Assembly: GCA_018816705.1 (NCBI GenBank)
Contig: JAHIVG010000068.1
Coordinates: 1 to 36,129, forward strand
DNA: 36,129 nucleotides
Reading direction: 5' to 3'
Origin: Nanobdellota archaeon
Lineage (GTDB): Archaea > Nanobdellota > Nanobdellia > Woesearchaeales > JAHIVG01
In this document: in pieces, positions 29,189-36,129 of the stretch
How positions within the stretch are numbered: the first letter of the stretch is position 1
How the letters are laid out: every line of letters starts with the position of its first letter
Notes under the pieces: model-generated
Told to the model about the DNA's origin: nothing
The model's input: the letters and a program-made list of their open reading frames with translations, nothing else
Database searches by the model: none
Made by a program: the position numbers and the translations under genes

Positions 29189-31266
29189 AGAAAGGCCTGT
29201 GGTTCGAACCCGTGTTCGTGACGGTTGTTTTAGTATTGTTCATCATGGCGGCAATGCAGCTCATCAAGGAGAAGAAGGACGTGGACCTCGCAATAGGACA
29301 GCTGCAGTCAGACGTGCTGAAACAGGACAGGGAGATGCAGCTCCTGACGCCGTATGTGAGCTCGATGGCAAAGCTGTCAGTCAGCTATGGGGTGAGCAGC
29401 TGGGCAGCTGACGGGATGAAGCACGATGACGGATGCGGAAGATATGGAGGATACAGCCTATGGCAGGTCAACAAGGACCTGAAGATCTGCTTCCCTAAGT
29501 CCATCCCTGCGCTTGCAGAGCATATCTCAGACTATTCCACTGATTACGTCCAGGCCCTGCCTTATGACAAGATAGAGTACGAGGTCAGCATCATCGGTAA
29601 AGAGGTGATAGGCGTGCCGTTGGGTAAGCTGTACAGCCCGCCGCGGGACAAGCAGAAGATCATCCAGATGCTGCCTGAAGAAGAGGCTGAGTGCATATCA
29701 AAAGGGCTCCTTCCGGACGTGAACTACGGCAGGTTCTTCGGGTGTGTAAAATGCCTGGCATGCAGGCATCAACCAATGAGATACTGCGTCCTGGACCCGT
29801 GCGGGCAAGGATGCGCCTGGCAAGGCGGCGAGTGCGTGGACGGCAAGGATGTGCAGGCATCTTTCTATCCGGCTTTTGAGGAACTGCTTGGCTTTGAGAC
29901 AGATGGATTCGATGAGTATCTTGACACGGTAAGAGAATTCTCCTCAAAAGTGTCATTATGCAACGGCGATATCGACAGCTGCATCGACCGTGAGCTGACA
30001 AGATTGAAAGGAAGTGGTGAGAGCTCAAACATTTACAGGGCTGAGGAATGTGAGACAGAAGAAGAGACAATATTCTATGAATCCGTCGGCAGGATGCAGG
30101 AGTGCCTGGCAAGCCTGGAAAATTGTTATTGCTCGTTGGAGCTGCCGGACATGAAGATGACTGTCGAGCCGGGAGAAGGGAAAAGCATCGTTTCCGGCTT
30201 TGTTGATGATGAGGTCAAGTTCGTGCAAGAACTGGATCATGAGCTGCCTGAGTTCGAGGGAGAGGGCAATACGGTGTATATGTATGAGGAAGAGGATGCG
30301 ATAATGATTGGTGATGCAGCTCCTGCTCTTGAGGAATGTATGCTCGAGGACAGGACAAGGAGGTTCTGTTCCTGGCTAGGTGTTGAGGAACTGGCATATG
30401 ATCCACTGACAGAGTCGACGACCAAGGAGAAAGTGGCTATCAAATTCGCATTGTTCATACCGAGGAACGACCCGCCACCGCCTCTGGAAAATCTTGAGGT
30501 TTTCGACCAGCAGCGGTCGGACAAGAAGCTGCTAGTCATGTGGGATAAAAGTCCTTCTGAAAATGTGGAAATGTACAAGGTCTATGTGGCAGAGGAGAGC
30601 TTCGAGGGAATACCGACATCAACGCTGGCAGGCAAGGAGCTTGTCTGGAAGACTGAGCTCACTGTGGAGGGCATGGAAGAGGTTGAGGCAGGTCTGAAAG
30701 AGCCGCTGTCATGCAGGTTCAAGGAGATAGGCAAGCCCTGTTCTTACGAGCTCAATGATGGCAGCAAGCTCGAGGCTGAGACAGGAAAGCTCTTCTTATT
30801 CCCGGGCGACAGGATGGGCGTAGTGATTGCGGTCGAGGAAGATGATGTCGAATACCATGTGGGTGCAACTGCTTTAGACAAGTGGGGTAACGAGATAGAT
30901 AACGTTGCCGAGAGGATGCCGATAATGACCGGAACATCGACTGACGGGCTGCCGCCAGGACTTGGCAGCATCGTGAACGGACCTATCCTCGAAAGCGGGA
31001 ACAGCTATTCTTTCACGCTGAGGATGCCGACTGAGAACGCTGACGGGAGTGAGCTCGGGGAAGAGGAACTAAGTGCTACGCTTCTCTATGGAACCAGCTG
31101 TCCTGGCACGAATCCTGTGTGGACAGGGAGCTCGGTATCCGGAGGCATCTTGGGAGCTGTGATCTCGCTTCCTGGAGCAGAAGGCTATTGTTTCAGCCTG
31201 CTGGTGAGCGACGGGCAAGGCAATCCTGACCTTGGTTGGGAAGAATACGGACTATTCCTCAGCTAG
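29185..31266 (+). CDS. Large anchored surface protein with Cys-rich and FN3-like parts (693 aa)
   Basis: The start is GTG 29185, overlapping the previous stop (GTGA) with GGAGGTG 8 bases upstream; the frame is open earlier but overlaps the previous gene by 90 bases without reason. The N-terminus KKGLWFEPVFVTVVLVLFIM has K-G, a Glu near +5 and a membrane helix. About residues 30-55 form a helix, and about 170-222 is Cys-rich (CVKCLACRHQ, CVLDPCGQGCAWQGGECV). Acidic helices follow, then a fibronectin type III-like segment at about 432-475 (PPPLENLEVF, LLVMWDKSPSENVEMYKVYV) and further beta-rich repeats to the end. It is likely an exposed adhesin or filament-tip protein. Its last 15 bases overlap the convergent gene. 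Confidence 0.72.
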   Translation: MKKGLWFEPVFVTVVLVLFIMAAMQLIKEKKDVDLAIGQLQSDVLKQDREMQLLTPYVSSMAKLSVSYGVSSWAADGMKHDDGCGRYGGYSLWQVNKDLKICFPKSIPALAEHISDYSTDYVQALPYDKIEYEVSIIGKEVIGVPLGKLYSPPRDKQKIIQMLPEEEAECISKGLLPDVNYGRFFGCVKCLACRHQPMRYCVLDPCGQGCAWQGGECVDGKDVQASFYPAFEELLGFETDGFDEYLDTVREFSSKVSLCNGDIDSCIDRELTRLKGSGESSNIYRAEECETEEETIFYESVGRMQECLASLENCYCSLELPDMKMTVEPGEGKSIVSGFVDDEVKFVQELDHELPEFEGEGNTVYMYEEEDAIMIGDAAPALEECMLEDRTRRFCSWLGVEELAYDPLTESTTKEKVAIKFALFIPRNDPPPPLENLEVFDQQRSDKKLLVMWDKSPSENVEMYKVYVAEESFEGIPTSTLAGKELVWKTELTVEGMEEVEAGLKEPLSCRFKEIGKPCSYELNDGSKLEAETGKLFLFPGDRMGVVIAVEEDDVEYHVGATALDKWGNEIDNVAERMPIMTGTSTDGLPPGLGSIVNGPILESGNSYSFTLRMPTENADGSELGEEELSATLLYGTSCPGTNPVWTGSSVSGGILGAVISLPGAEGYCFSLLVSDGQGNPDLGWEEYGLFLS

Positions 31267-32064
31267 ATCGTAGAGATAGAGCATGGCCCTGTTTTCGGAA
31301 TAAGAGGTTTCTTCGAGCAGATCGTAGTTGTTGTCAAGGTATGCCTTGAACAATCCTTCTGGGTCTGTGGCCTGGCCGCGGCTGACGACATACCATAACC
31401 GTGTCTTGCCCGCGAACTCATCTTCGAACAGGTGCTCGAAATTGCCCTGCATGACGATGTTATCCACGTCACTGTGCCTTGAGAAGGAGGTCATCATGTC
31501 ATCTGTCAGGTATTCATCAGGTATTCCATGAATCGGGGCCTCGCCTGTGTAGTAATGCCTGAGTACGAGGGTGAGAAGGTTCATGTGGACACCTATCACG
31601 TCGCCAGGCTGGTCGTTGTCTTCGATGTGGCCGGTCAGTCCTGGCCAGGCGATGTTGTCATAGGCATAGAAAGATGCGATGGGGACTGCCATCAGGGCCA
31701 CGACGACGATCAGGGAAGCTATCTGCAGCCTTCTGCTCAATGTCGAGATCCCATAAGCTATCATGGCGTACAAGCCGAGGGTGACGAAGAGGAAACGCTT
31801 GGGCTCTATCTGCATGTAGGAGAAGAAGGACATGAGCCAGACCAGCATCAATGGAAGAATTGTTGTGATGGCAAAGAAATGCAGGGGCTGTCTTTTCATC
31901 TTGAGGCCGCGATAGACCAGGTAAGCGAAGAAAATTAGTGAGATGGCCAGCAGCGGGAGCCAGGCCCAATCTATTGTGAAATTGGTCAGGTAAGGGGCGT
32001 GCGGGCCGAACAGGTACTCATAGAAGTTGTAGGGCAGTATTAGAATTCTCCATGACGGGTGGAG
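31252..32064 (-). pseudogene. C-terminal part of TAG-split GT-C protein
   Basis: Reads in the same frame as the N-terminal part just upstream, beginning right after its TAG: LHPSWRILILPYNFYEYLFG and onward, four or so membrane helices, then a soluble end (HYYTGEAPIHGIPDEYL to LYLYDLAEE). There is no start codon near the TAG; the first ATG in frame is at 31899, 55 codons later and in the middle of a membrane domain, so separate translation of a useful product is doubtful. Together with the N-terminal part it makes a 493-codon PMT_2-like protein similar in plan to the gene at 34601-35953. The stop overlaps the end of the 693-aa gene by 15 bases. Confidence 0.6.
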
Positions 32065-32733
32065 CTAAGGGCTGTACTCAGCCATGAAGCCCAGATAGTT
32101 CAGCTGGAAATAAGCGTATATCAGGTTGGGTATGAGCAGCAATGCGATGACGGCTTCTGAAATGATGAAATTCTTGAAAGACTTGAAATGCTTCTTGAAG
32201 AGGACAGCGACTAGGAGAAGAGCTGCCATCATCAGCACGGAGAAATGCGAGGTATAGCCTGACAGCACAGCCATGATGATGTAACCGGCCCAAGCTTTCT
32301 TGCTGTCTGTCCTCATGGCCTTGAGGAAAAAATACATCGAAGCGAAGACCAGCATGGGCTGTAGCATGTAAGGCCGTAGCTGCTGCGACATCTTGATGAA
32401 CAACGGCGAGATGGATACGAGGAAAGCGGTGATGAGTGATGCCTTCTCTGACAGGAGCTGACGGCATGCGAGGTAAGCGAACATGACTGTCGCGACGCCT
32501 GCAAACACCGAGAACAGGCGGAGGGCCCATACCTGACCGGTGAGATATCGGAAAAAGGATGCGAGCAGGTTGAACAACGGAGGATGCTCCTCAGCCGAGA
32601 AGGTGGCATGGAGGGCTGTGGAAGGGCTCTGCGCAACTGTGTAGGTGAAGGCCTCGTCCACGTAAAGAGGTTCTCCGATGCTTATCAGCCGTAGGATGAG
32701 CGCCAGCGCAAGGATGATTATGAGCTTCTTCAT
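32065..32733 (-). CDS. N-terminal part of TAG-split GT-C glycosyltransferase (222 aa)
   Basis: MKKLIIILALALILRLISIG then EPLYVDEAFTYTVAQ: a first membrane helix and the external DE motif of PMT_2-type GT-C transferases, then about six more helices with SQQLRPYMLQPMLVF, which corresponds to the YAQEIRPYALLSLMVL of the 450-aa protein. It stops at a TAG (plus bases 32065-32067) in the middle of what should be the next external loop; the following codons continue the family pattern in frame. The ATG directly follows the stop of the 594-aa gene, so the two are one transcript. It could be a truncated inactive enzyme or one rescued by readthrough. Confidence 0.65.
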   Translation of the reverse strand: MKKLIIILALALILRLISIGEPLYVDEAFTYTVAQSPSTALHATFSAEEHPPLFNLLASFFRYLTGQVWALRLFSVFAGVATVMFAYLACRQLLSEKASLITAFLVSISPLFIKMSQQLRPYMLQPMLVFASMYFFLKAMRTDSKKAWAGYIIMAVLSGYTSHFSVLMMAALLLVAVLFKKHFKSFKNFIISEAVIALLLIPNLIYAYFQLNYLGFMAEYSP

Positions 32734-34518
32734 CTACCTCACCCTGAAAAGGACATTCGGAGTGGGCTGGCCCTGGAATACAGATTGGTATTCTACAACC
32801 AGGCTTTCAGAGAGCTGCGCAAGCTTGTCCAAGGTCTCGTTGTCGCCGTAGTTGGCACGATAGAAGCTACCATCAAACCAAAGATAGCGATAGCCCTGCT
32901 CCTTGAGGAAATCGTTAATGCTGTCGGCATCAGCGTCATGGAATCCGGTCCTGAACTCGATGACTTCATCGCACCATTCGCAGGAATGCATGTTCATGCC
33001 GAACAGGAAGCTGTCCATCCTGGCCGGGAAGACCTTTGTGTTGAGAGGGAGGTTGTCCTTGATGTAAAGGAGGCCTGGCAGGACTTCGGGGTTGGCGCCG
33101 ATCCAGCCGCCAGGAGGCCACACATCAGTGTTCACCCTGTACTTCTGGTAGCCTGAGGTCATTACAAGGCCGAACAGGAGCATTGCGAGGACCAATATGC
33201 CTAATGGGCGGTAGAAACGCCTGGCCAGCGTAACAGACAGTATCAAGCCTTCTGCGGCCAATAGCGCTATCGGGATGGCGAGGACCATCCACATCCTGAA
33301 GGAGAAGAAGGATATTCCGAGAGCAACTCCATTCACGGTTATGAGAGCGAAGGCAAACCAGGCAATGGTCGTGTAATGCTTATCGCGGTTCTTTGACATC
33401 AACACAAAAACGAGTCCGACAAGGGCAAGGAGCATGGCGACTGCGCCGATTCCGATCGGGTTGTTTATCATATTCGTCGGTTTTGCCACGAAAAAATCTG
33501 CAAAGGTGTATATCCGGCTGGCGCTGCCCATGAGGTTCTCTGACGAGAATCCACCGAAATATTCCATGATGCCCTTGACACCGCCCCAGGAAAGCAGCAT
33601 TGGAAGCCACCACATCAACGAGAGCAGGCCTGCGAGGACCATTGAGGAAAGGAACCACCAGTCAAGCTTCTTCAATGCGCGGATGATCCAATAGATACCC
33701 AACAGGATGCCGAGGATAGGGCCTGTCGCAGGCTGGGTGCAAAGCATGCTCGCCAGGACCAATGCCCCTGCAAGATACCACCTCCTGTCCTGGTGGGTGT
33801 AACAGTACATGGCTATGAAGAACAAAGGCATGATCATGGCGATGGCCCAGATGAAATGGGAGAGGAAGCTCGGCAGCATGGCCAATATCAAGGTTGCATA
33901 GAAAGCCTTCTTACTGCTCCTCATCAGCCTGCGGGCGAAGAAGAAGAAGAACAGCACCGCAAGAGATATGGTGAGAGCGTTGAAGAACTTCATGGTCCAC
34001 ATCAGGTCAGGACTGGTCTGATGGAGATACGCAAGGAAGATGAAGTAAGAAGGGGGGTAGGGGTCGATATAGTTGGAAATCCTGACTCCTTCTGGCACGA
34101 AAGCTGTCTTCTCCACTGAGATGTACTTCACTGTCTTGGCTATGCCCCACGGGTCGTCATCCTCTAAGTAAGGGTAAGAGAAAGCGCCCTTGGCGTAGAT
34201 GAACATGGATAATAAGAATATTATCAGGGCACCGACAGCGTAGATAGAAGGTTTTCCTTTGGGTTGGAACTTCTTATCCTTGATCAGGTAGATGACCGGG
34301 CCGACCAGCGCTAGGGCTAGGATGACCTTGAAGTCCAGCGGCACGTGGATGAGGTTGAGGAAGATGCTCAGGATAGGCAGGATTCCCAGGCCCAGACCGA
34401 AGCGGATGACATGGCGCTCCACGAGCTCTTTGGGGAGGGTGACAAGCTTTGAGACAGAGAAGCCGAGTCCGTAGCAGTAGACTAAGTACAAGACGATAGT
34501 AAGCAGGCTCATCCCCAT
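32734..34518 (-). CDS. STT3-like GT-C membrane glycosyltransferase (594 aa)
   Basis: A 594-residue protein with about eleven to thirteen membrane helices and a soluble C-terminal domain of about 120 residues. The first external loop has YLEDDDPWGIAK (118-128), an acidic DxD-type motif as in STT3/AglB and related transferases, and PYPPSYFIFLAYLHQTSPDLMW follows as the second loop. The WWDYG motif of true oligosaccharyltransferases is absent (WWLPMLLSWGG is in a membrane region), so this is not a plain AglB. The C-terminal part has a CEWCDE pair and the text KEQGYRYLWFDGSFYRANYGD. It heads the minus-strand unit that also holds the TAG-split gene. ATG 34518 fits the promoter; 34512 is an alternative. 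Confidence 0.78.
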   Translation of the reverse strand: MGMSLLTIVLYLVYCYGLGFSVSKLVTLPKELVERHVIRFGLGLGILPILSIFLNLIHVPLDFKVILALALVGPVIYLIKDKKFQPKGKPSIYAVGALIIFLLSMFIYAKGAFSYPYLEDDDPWGIAKTVKYISVEKTAFVPEGVRISNYIDPYPPSYFIFLAYLHQTSPDLMWTMKFFNALTISLAVLFFFFFARRLMRSSKKAFYATLILAMLPSFLSHFIWAIAMIMPLFFIAMYCYTHQDRRWYLAGALVLASMLCTQPATGPILGILLGIYWIIRALKKLDWWFLSSMVLAGLLSLMWWLPMLLSWGGVKGIMEYFGGFSSENLMGSASRIYTFADFFVAKPTNMINNPIGIGAVAMLLALVGLVFVLMSKNRDKHYTTIAWFAFALITVNGVALGISFFSFRMWMVLAIPIALLAAEGLILSVTLARRFYRPLGILVLAMLLFGLVMTSGYQKYRVNTDVWPPGGWIGANPEVLPGLLYIKDNLPLNTKVFPARMDSFLFGMNMHSCEWCDEVIEFRTGFHDADADSINDFLKEQGYRYLWFDGSFYRANYGDNETLDKLAQLSESLVVEYQSVFQGQPTPNVLFRVR

Positions 34519-34537
34519 GGGAGTGAATATCTGATGG

Positions 34538-34549
34538 ATTTATATAAAT
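34538..34549 (-). promoter_or_regulatory. TATA box for 594-aa GT-C gene
   Basis: ATTTATATAAAT on the minus strand, a strong box centred 25-26 bases before ATG 34518. Confidence 0.62.
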
Positions 34550-34566
34550 GTTTCGAGAGATACCAA

Positions 34567-34578
34567 AACTTAATAAAC
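34567..34578 (+). promoter_or_regulatory. TATA-like box for 450-aa GT-C gene
   Basis: AACTTAATAAAC, centred 28-29 bases before ATG 34601, in the 82-base divergent gap. Confidence 0.45.
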
Positions 34579-34600
34579 AAAACAAGGTTGTCAGGTTGGC

Positions 34601-35953
34601 ATGAGGAAGGGATGGTACATCATCGTTGGGGTTTTGCTGCTTGCGCTAGCGCTGCGGCTCTATCAGCTAGATGGGCAGAGCCTATGGTTCGACGAAGGCT
34701 ACGCAGTGTATGAGGCCAAGCAGGAAGGCCTAGGCGGAGTGATGGGTGCCACTTTGGAGAAGAGCGAGGGCACGCCGCCGCTATACTTCTTCATGCTGCA
34801 CTATTGGATCAAGCTCTTTGATGATGGATTGTTTGCCATGAGACTGCTGTCAGCGATATTCAGCGCCCTTGCAGTAGGGGTGCTATTCCTGTTCGCGCGG
34901 GAGGTCGCTGGCCGGAAGGTTGCGTTCTTGAGCAGCCTGATGATGGCGCTGTCCATGACCCACCTTGTGTATGCGCAGGAGATAAGGCCTTACGCCCTGC
35001 TCTCGCTGATGGTGCTGCTGTCGAGCTACTTCTATGTCAGGCTGCTGAAGACAAGGAAAGGGGCTGGCTATATCAGCGCGACGACCCTTATGCTTTATAC
35101 CCATTACCTGGGATTCTTCGTATTCCTCGTCCAAGTGCTTTATGCTTTATGGCGGAAGAAGCTTAGGCCGCTGCCGTATCAGCTGAGCGCTGGCCTGCTC
35201 TCGATACCCAGCCTCGTGATATTCATCAAGCAGTTATCCTTCAACCAGGCCGAGTTCCAGTCAGCGCTGACCGTCAAGCTGGGGCTGCCGGCATATCTTG
35301 GACAGCTCGGGCTGGTGCTGTTCGTGATGCCGTTCGCTGGTCTGGTTGTGTTGGGCTGGTACTTATGGAAGAAGAGGATTACCAAGATCAAGGACAGCTG
35401 GTTCTTCGTGGGTTGCATCCTCATCATGGCTGCGTATCTATTATTGTTGCCCCGGCTGATGAGCTCTGTCTTCTTGACGAGGTATTCGCATTTCCTGTTC
35501 CCGTTCGCGTATGTCGTCTTTGCATATCTCTTCCTGCGGATGAAAAAACCGATGTTGAAGAAGGCCTTGGCTGTCGTGTATATCGCGCTTGTGGTGGTCA
35601 CGCTAGCCAGCTATTATCTGGCAGATGACAGGAAAGAGCAGTGGACAGAGGCTGTCGGCCTCGTTGAGGGCGAACTGCAGGATAACGACATTGTGGTGCT
35701 CATCGACTCTGACTCAAGATTCATCTGGGAATACTACCAGCAGAAAGAGTACACGGTCCTGCCGATCAGGGGGAAGCTGGGAGAAGACCACTCAAGGCAC
35801 ATACAGTTGCTGAAGCAGCACGAGGGCAGGATATGGTTCGTCTTCTCACACGGATATGTGGCACAGCCGCTGTACGAGGAAGAGCTGGGTAGAGTGAGGC
35901 AGAAGGAATTCAGCAAGGAATTCAACGGCATTGAGATAGTAAGGTATAGTTAG
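34601..35953 (+). CDS. GT-C membrane glycosyltransferase (PMT_2-like, 450 aa)
   Basis: A 450-residue multi-pass protein. After the first helix the loop reads LWFDEGYAVYEAKQEG (about 29-44), the DE catalytic motif of PMT_2/ArnT-type transferases. TPPLYFFMLHYWIKLF and YAQEIRPYALLSLMVLLSSY are the typical second-loop and helix landmarks, and SVFLTRYSHFLFPFAYVVFAYLF precedes the soluble end of about 105 residues. It probably moves a sugar from a polyprenyl-phosphate donor to a surface glycan or protein. It is transcribed divergently from the 594-aa gene and is the closest intact match in the window to the TAG-split gene. Confidence 0.83.
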   Translation: MRKGWYIIVGVLLLALALRLYQLDGQSLWFDEGYAVYEAKQEGLGGVMGATLEKSEGTPPLYFFMLHYWIKLFDDGLFAMRLLSAIFSALAVGVLFLFAREVAGRKVAFLSSLMMALSMTHLVYAQEIRPYALLSLMVLLSSYFYVRLLKTRKGAGYISATTLMLYTHYLGFFVFLVQVLYALWRKKLRPLPYQLSAGLLSIPSLVIFIKQLSFNQAEFQSALTVKLGLPAYLGQLGLVLFVMPFAGLVVLGWYLWKKRITKIKDSWFFVGCILIMAAYLLLLPRLMSSVFLTRYSHFLFPFAYVVFAYLFLRMKKPMLKKALAVVYIALVVVTLASYYLADDRKEQWTEAVGLVEGELQDNDIVVLIDSDSRFIWEYYQQKEYTVLPIRGKLGEDHSRHIQLLKQHEGRIWFVFSHGYVAQPLYEEELGRVRQKEFSKEFNGIEIVRYS

Positions 35954-36061
35954 GACTTCTGACAAGCCTCATCACTATTGGCATATAAGGCGACCTGCAT
36001 GGGGGGATTAGGGGGACAGCGAATCGGGGAACAAGAACTATGATGGTCTGCGGGAACCCGT

Positions 36062-36129
36062 TCACTTCCTGGATTTCTTGGCAATCACTATGAGCTCGAA
36101 GGCGAACAAGGACTTCCACAGCATGGTAA
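36062..36129 (-). CDS. 3' end of a minus-strand gene (partial, methyltransferase-like tail)
   Basis: Only the last 21 codons are inside the window: TMLWKSLFAFELIVIAKKSR and then K before the TGA (plus bases 36062-36064). Endings of the type FAFELIVIAKK are common in class I SAM methyltransferases, where this is the last beta strand, but so short a piece proves nothing. The 108 bases between it and the GT-C gene on the left hold no feature that I can support apart from short inverted repeats such as CGGG-AA-CCCG. Confidence 0.4.
   Translation of the reverse strand, partial: TMLWKSLFAFELIVIAKKSRK

Noticed and set aside
32065-32067. Pyrrolysine codon
   Set aside because: TAG ends many other genes in this window and no pyl genes or insertion signal are visible; a nonsense change is more likely.
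32734-34518. AglB oligosaccharyltransferase
   Set aside because: The acidic first-loop motif fits, but the WWDYG motif is missing, so only an STT3-like GT-C call is made.
35922-36119. 65-codon minus frame at the right edge
   Set aside because: Poor composition; the neighbouring minus frame ending FAFELIVIAKKSRK looks much more like a real protein end.
1-36129. CRISPR arrays, tRNA and rRNA genes
   Set aside because: No regularly spaced direct repeats, tRNA cloverleaf signatures or rRNA stretches were seen on reading both strands.

Overview
The window looks like a piece of an archaeal chromosome, most likely from a small-genome DPANN lineage such as Woesearchaeota (inference). About twenty genes have an archaeal TATA box (TTTAAATA or TTTATATA type) centred 25-30 bases before the start codon, which implies leaderless mRNAs. 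Genes inside transcription units use ATGA/GTGA overlaps or GGAGG ribosome binding sites instead. Many short proteins begin K/R-G followed by a hydrophobic stretch, as archaeal pilin-like (class III) signal peptides do. No rRNA, tRNA or CRISPR array was seen.

Positions 1-20415 form a surface-polysaccharide and glycoprotein island. It opens with a nucleotide-sugar unit: a GmhA-type isomerase, a KdsC-type phosphatase, a radical SAM/SPASM enzyme, a short-chain dehydrogenase and a CMP-sugar synthetase. This arrangement suggests an acidic, nonulosonate-like sugar. A GMD/RMD pair for GDP-D-rhamnose follows, then a sugar-nucleotide epimerase, glycosyltransferases of families GT2, GT4 and GT9, a methyltransferase, a GT-C membrane glycosyltransferase, a B12-binding radical SAM protein and a large GT-B capsule-type protein. 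Two items interrupt it: an unusual multi-hairpin intergenic block (11186-11323) and an AT-rich HELGH metalloprotease gene (14027-15247) that looks foreign.

Positions 20417-31266 hold a dense cluster of about fifteen proteins, nearly all with one N-terminal membrane anchor. They are packed into several short transcription units and include 30- and 39-residue membrane peptides, Cys-rich pilin-like proteins, and 928- and 693-residue anchored proteins. Several carry K/R-G and a Glu near +5, the type IV pilin signature. No assembly ATPase, platform protein or prepilin peptidase is present here. One pilin-like gene (25843-26071) is interrupted by a 73-base insertion with a hairpin and a 4-base flanking repeat; removing it restores an open frame that matches the next gene. 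A 293-residue protein carries what looks like a degenerate Amidase_3 fold.

Positions 31252-35953 hold more GT-C membrane proteins. One is split by a single in-frame TAG (31252-32733), next to a 594-residue STT3-like protein and a 450-residue PMT_2-like protein. The right edge carries the last 21 codons of a minus-strand gene.

Taken together, the left part would make activated sugars and assemble lipid-linked or protein-linked glycans. The GT-C proteins would transfer sugars outside the membrane, and the pilin-like cluster would provide the surface proteins that could carry them. This last link is inference.
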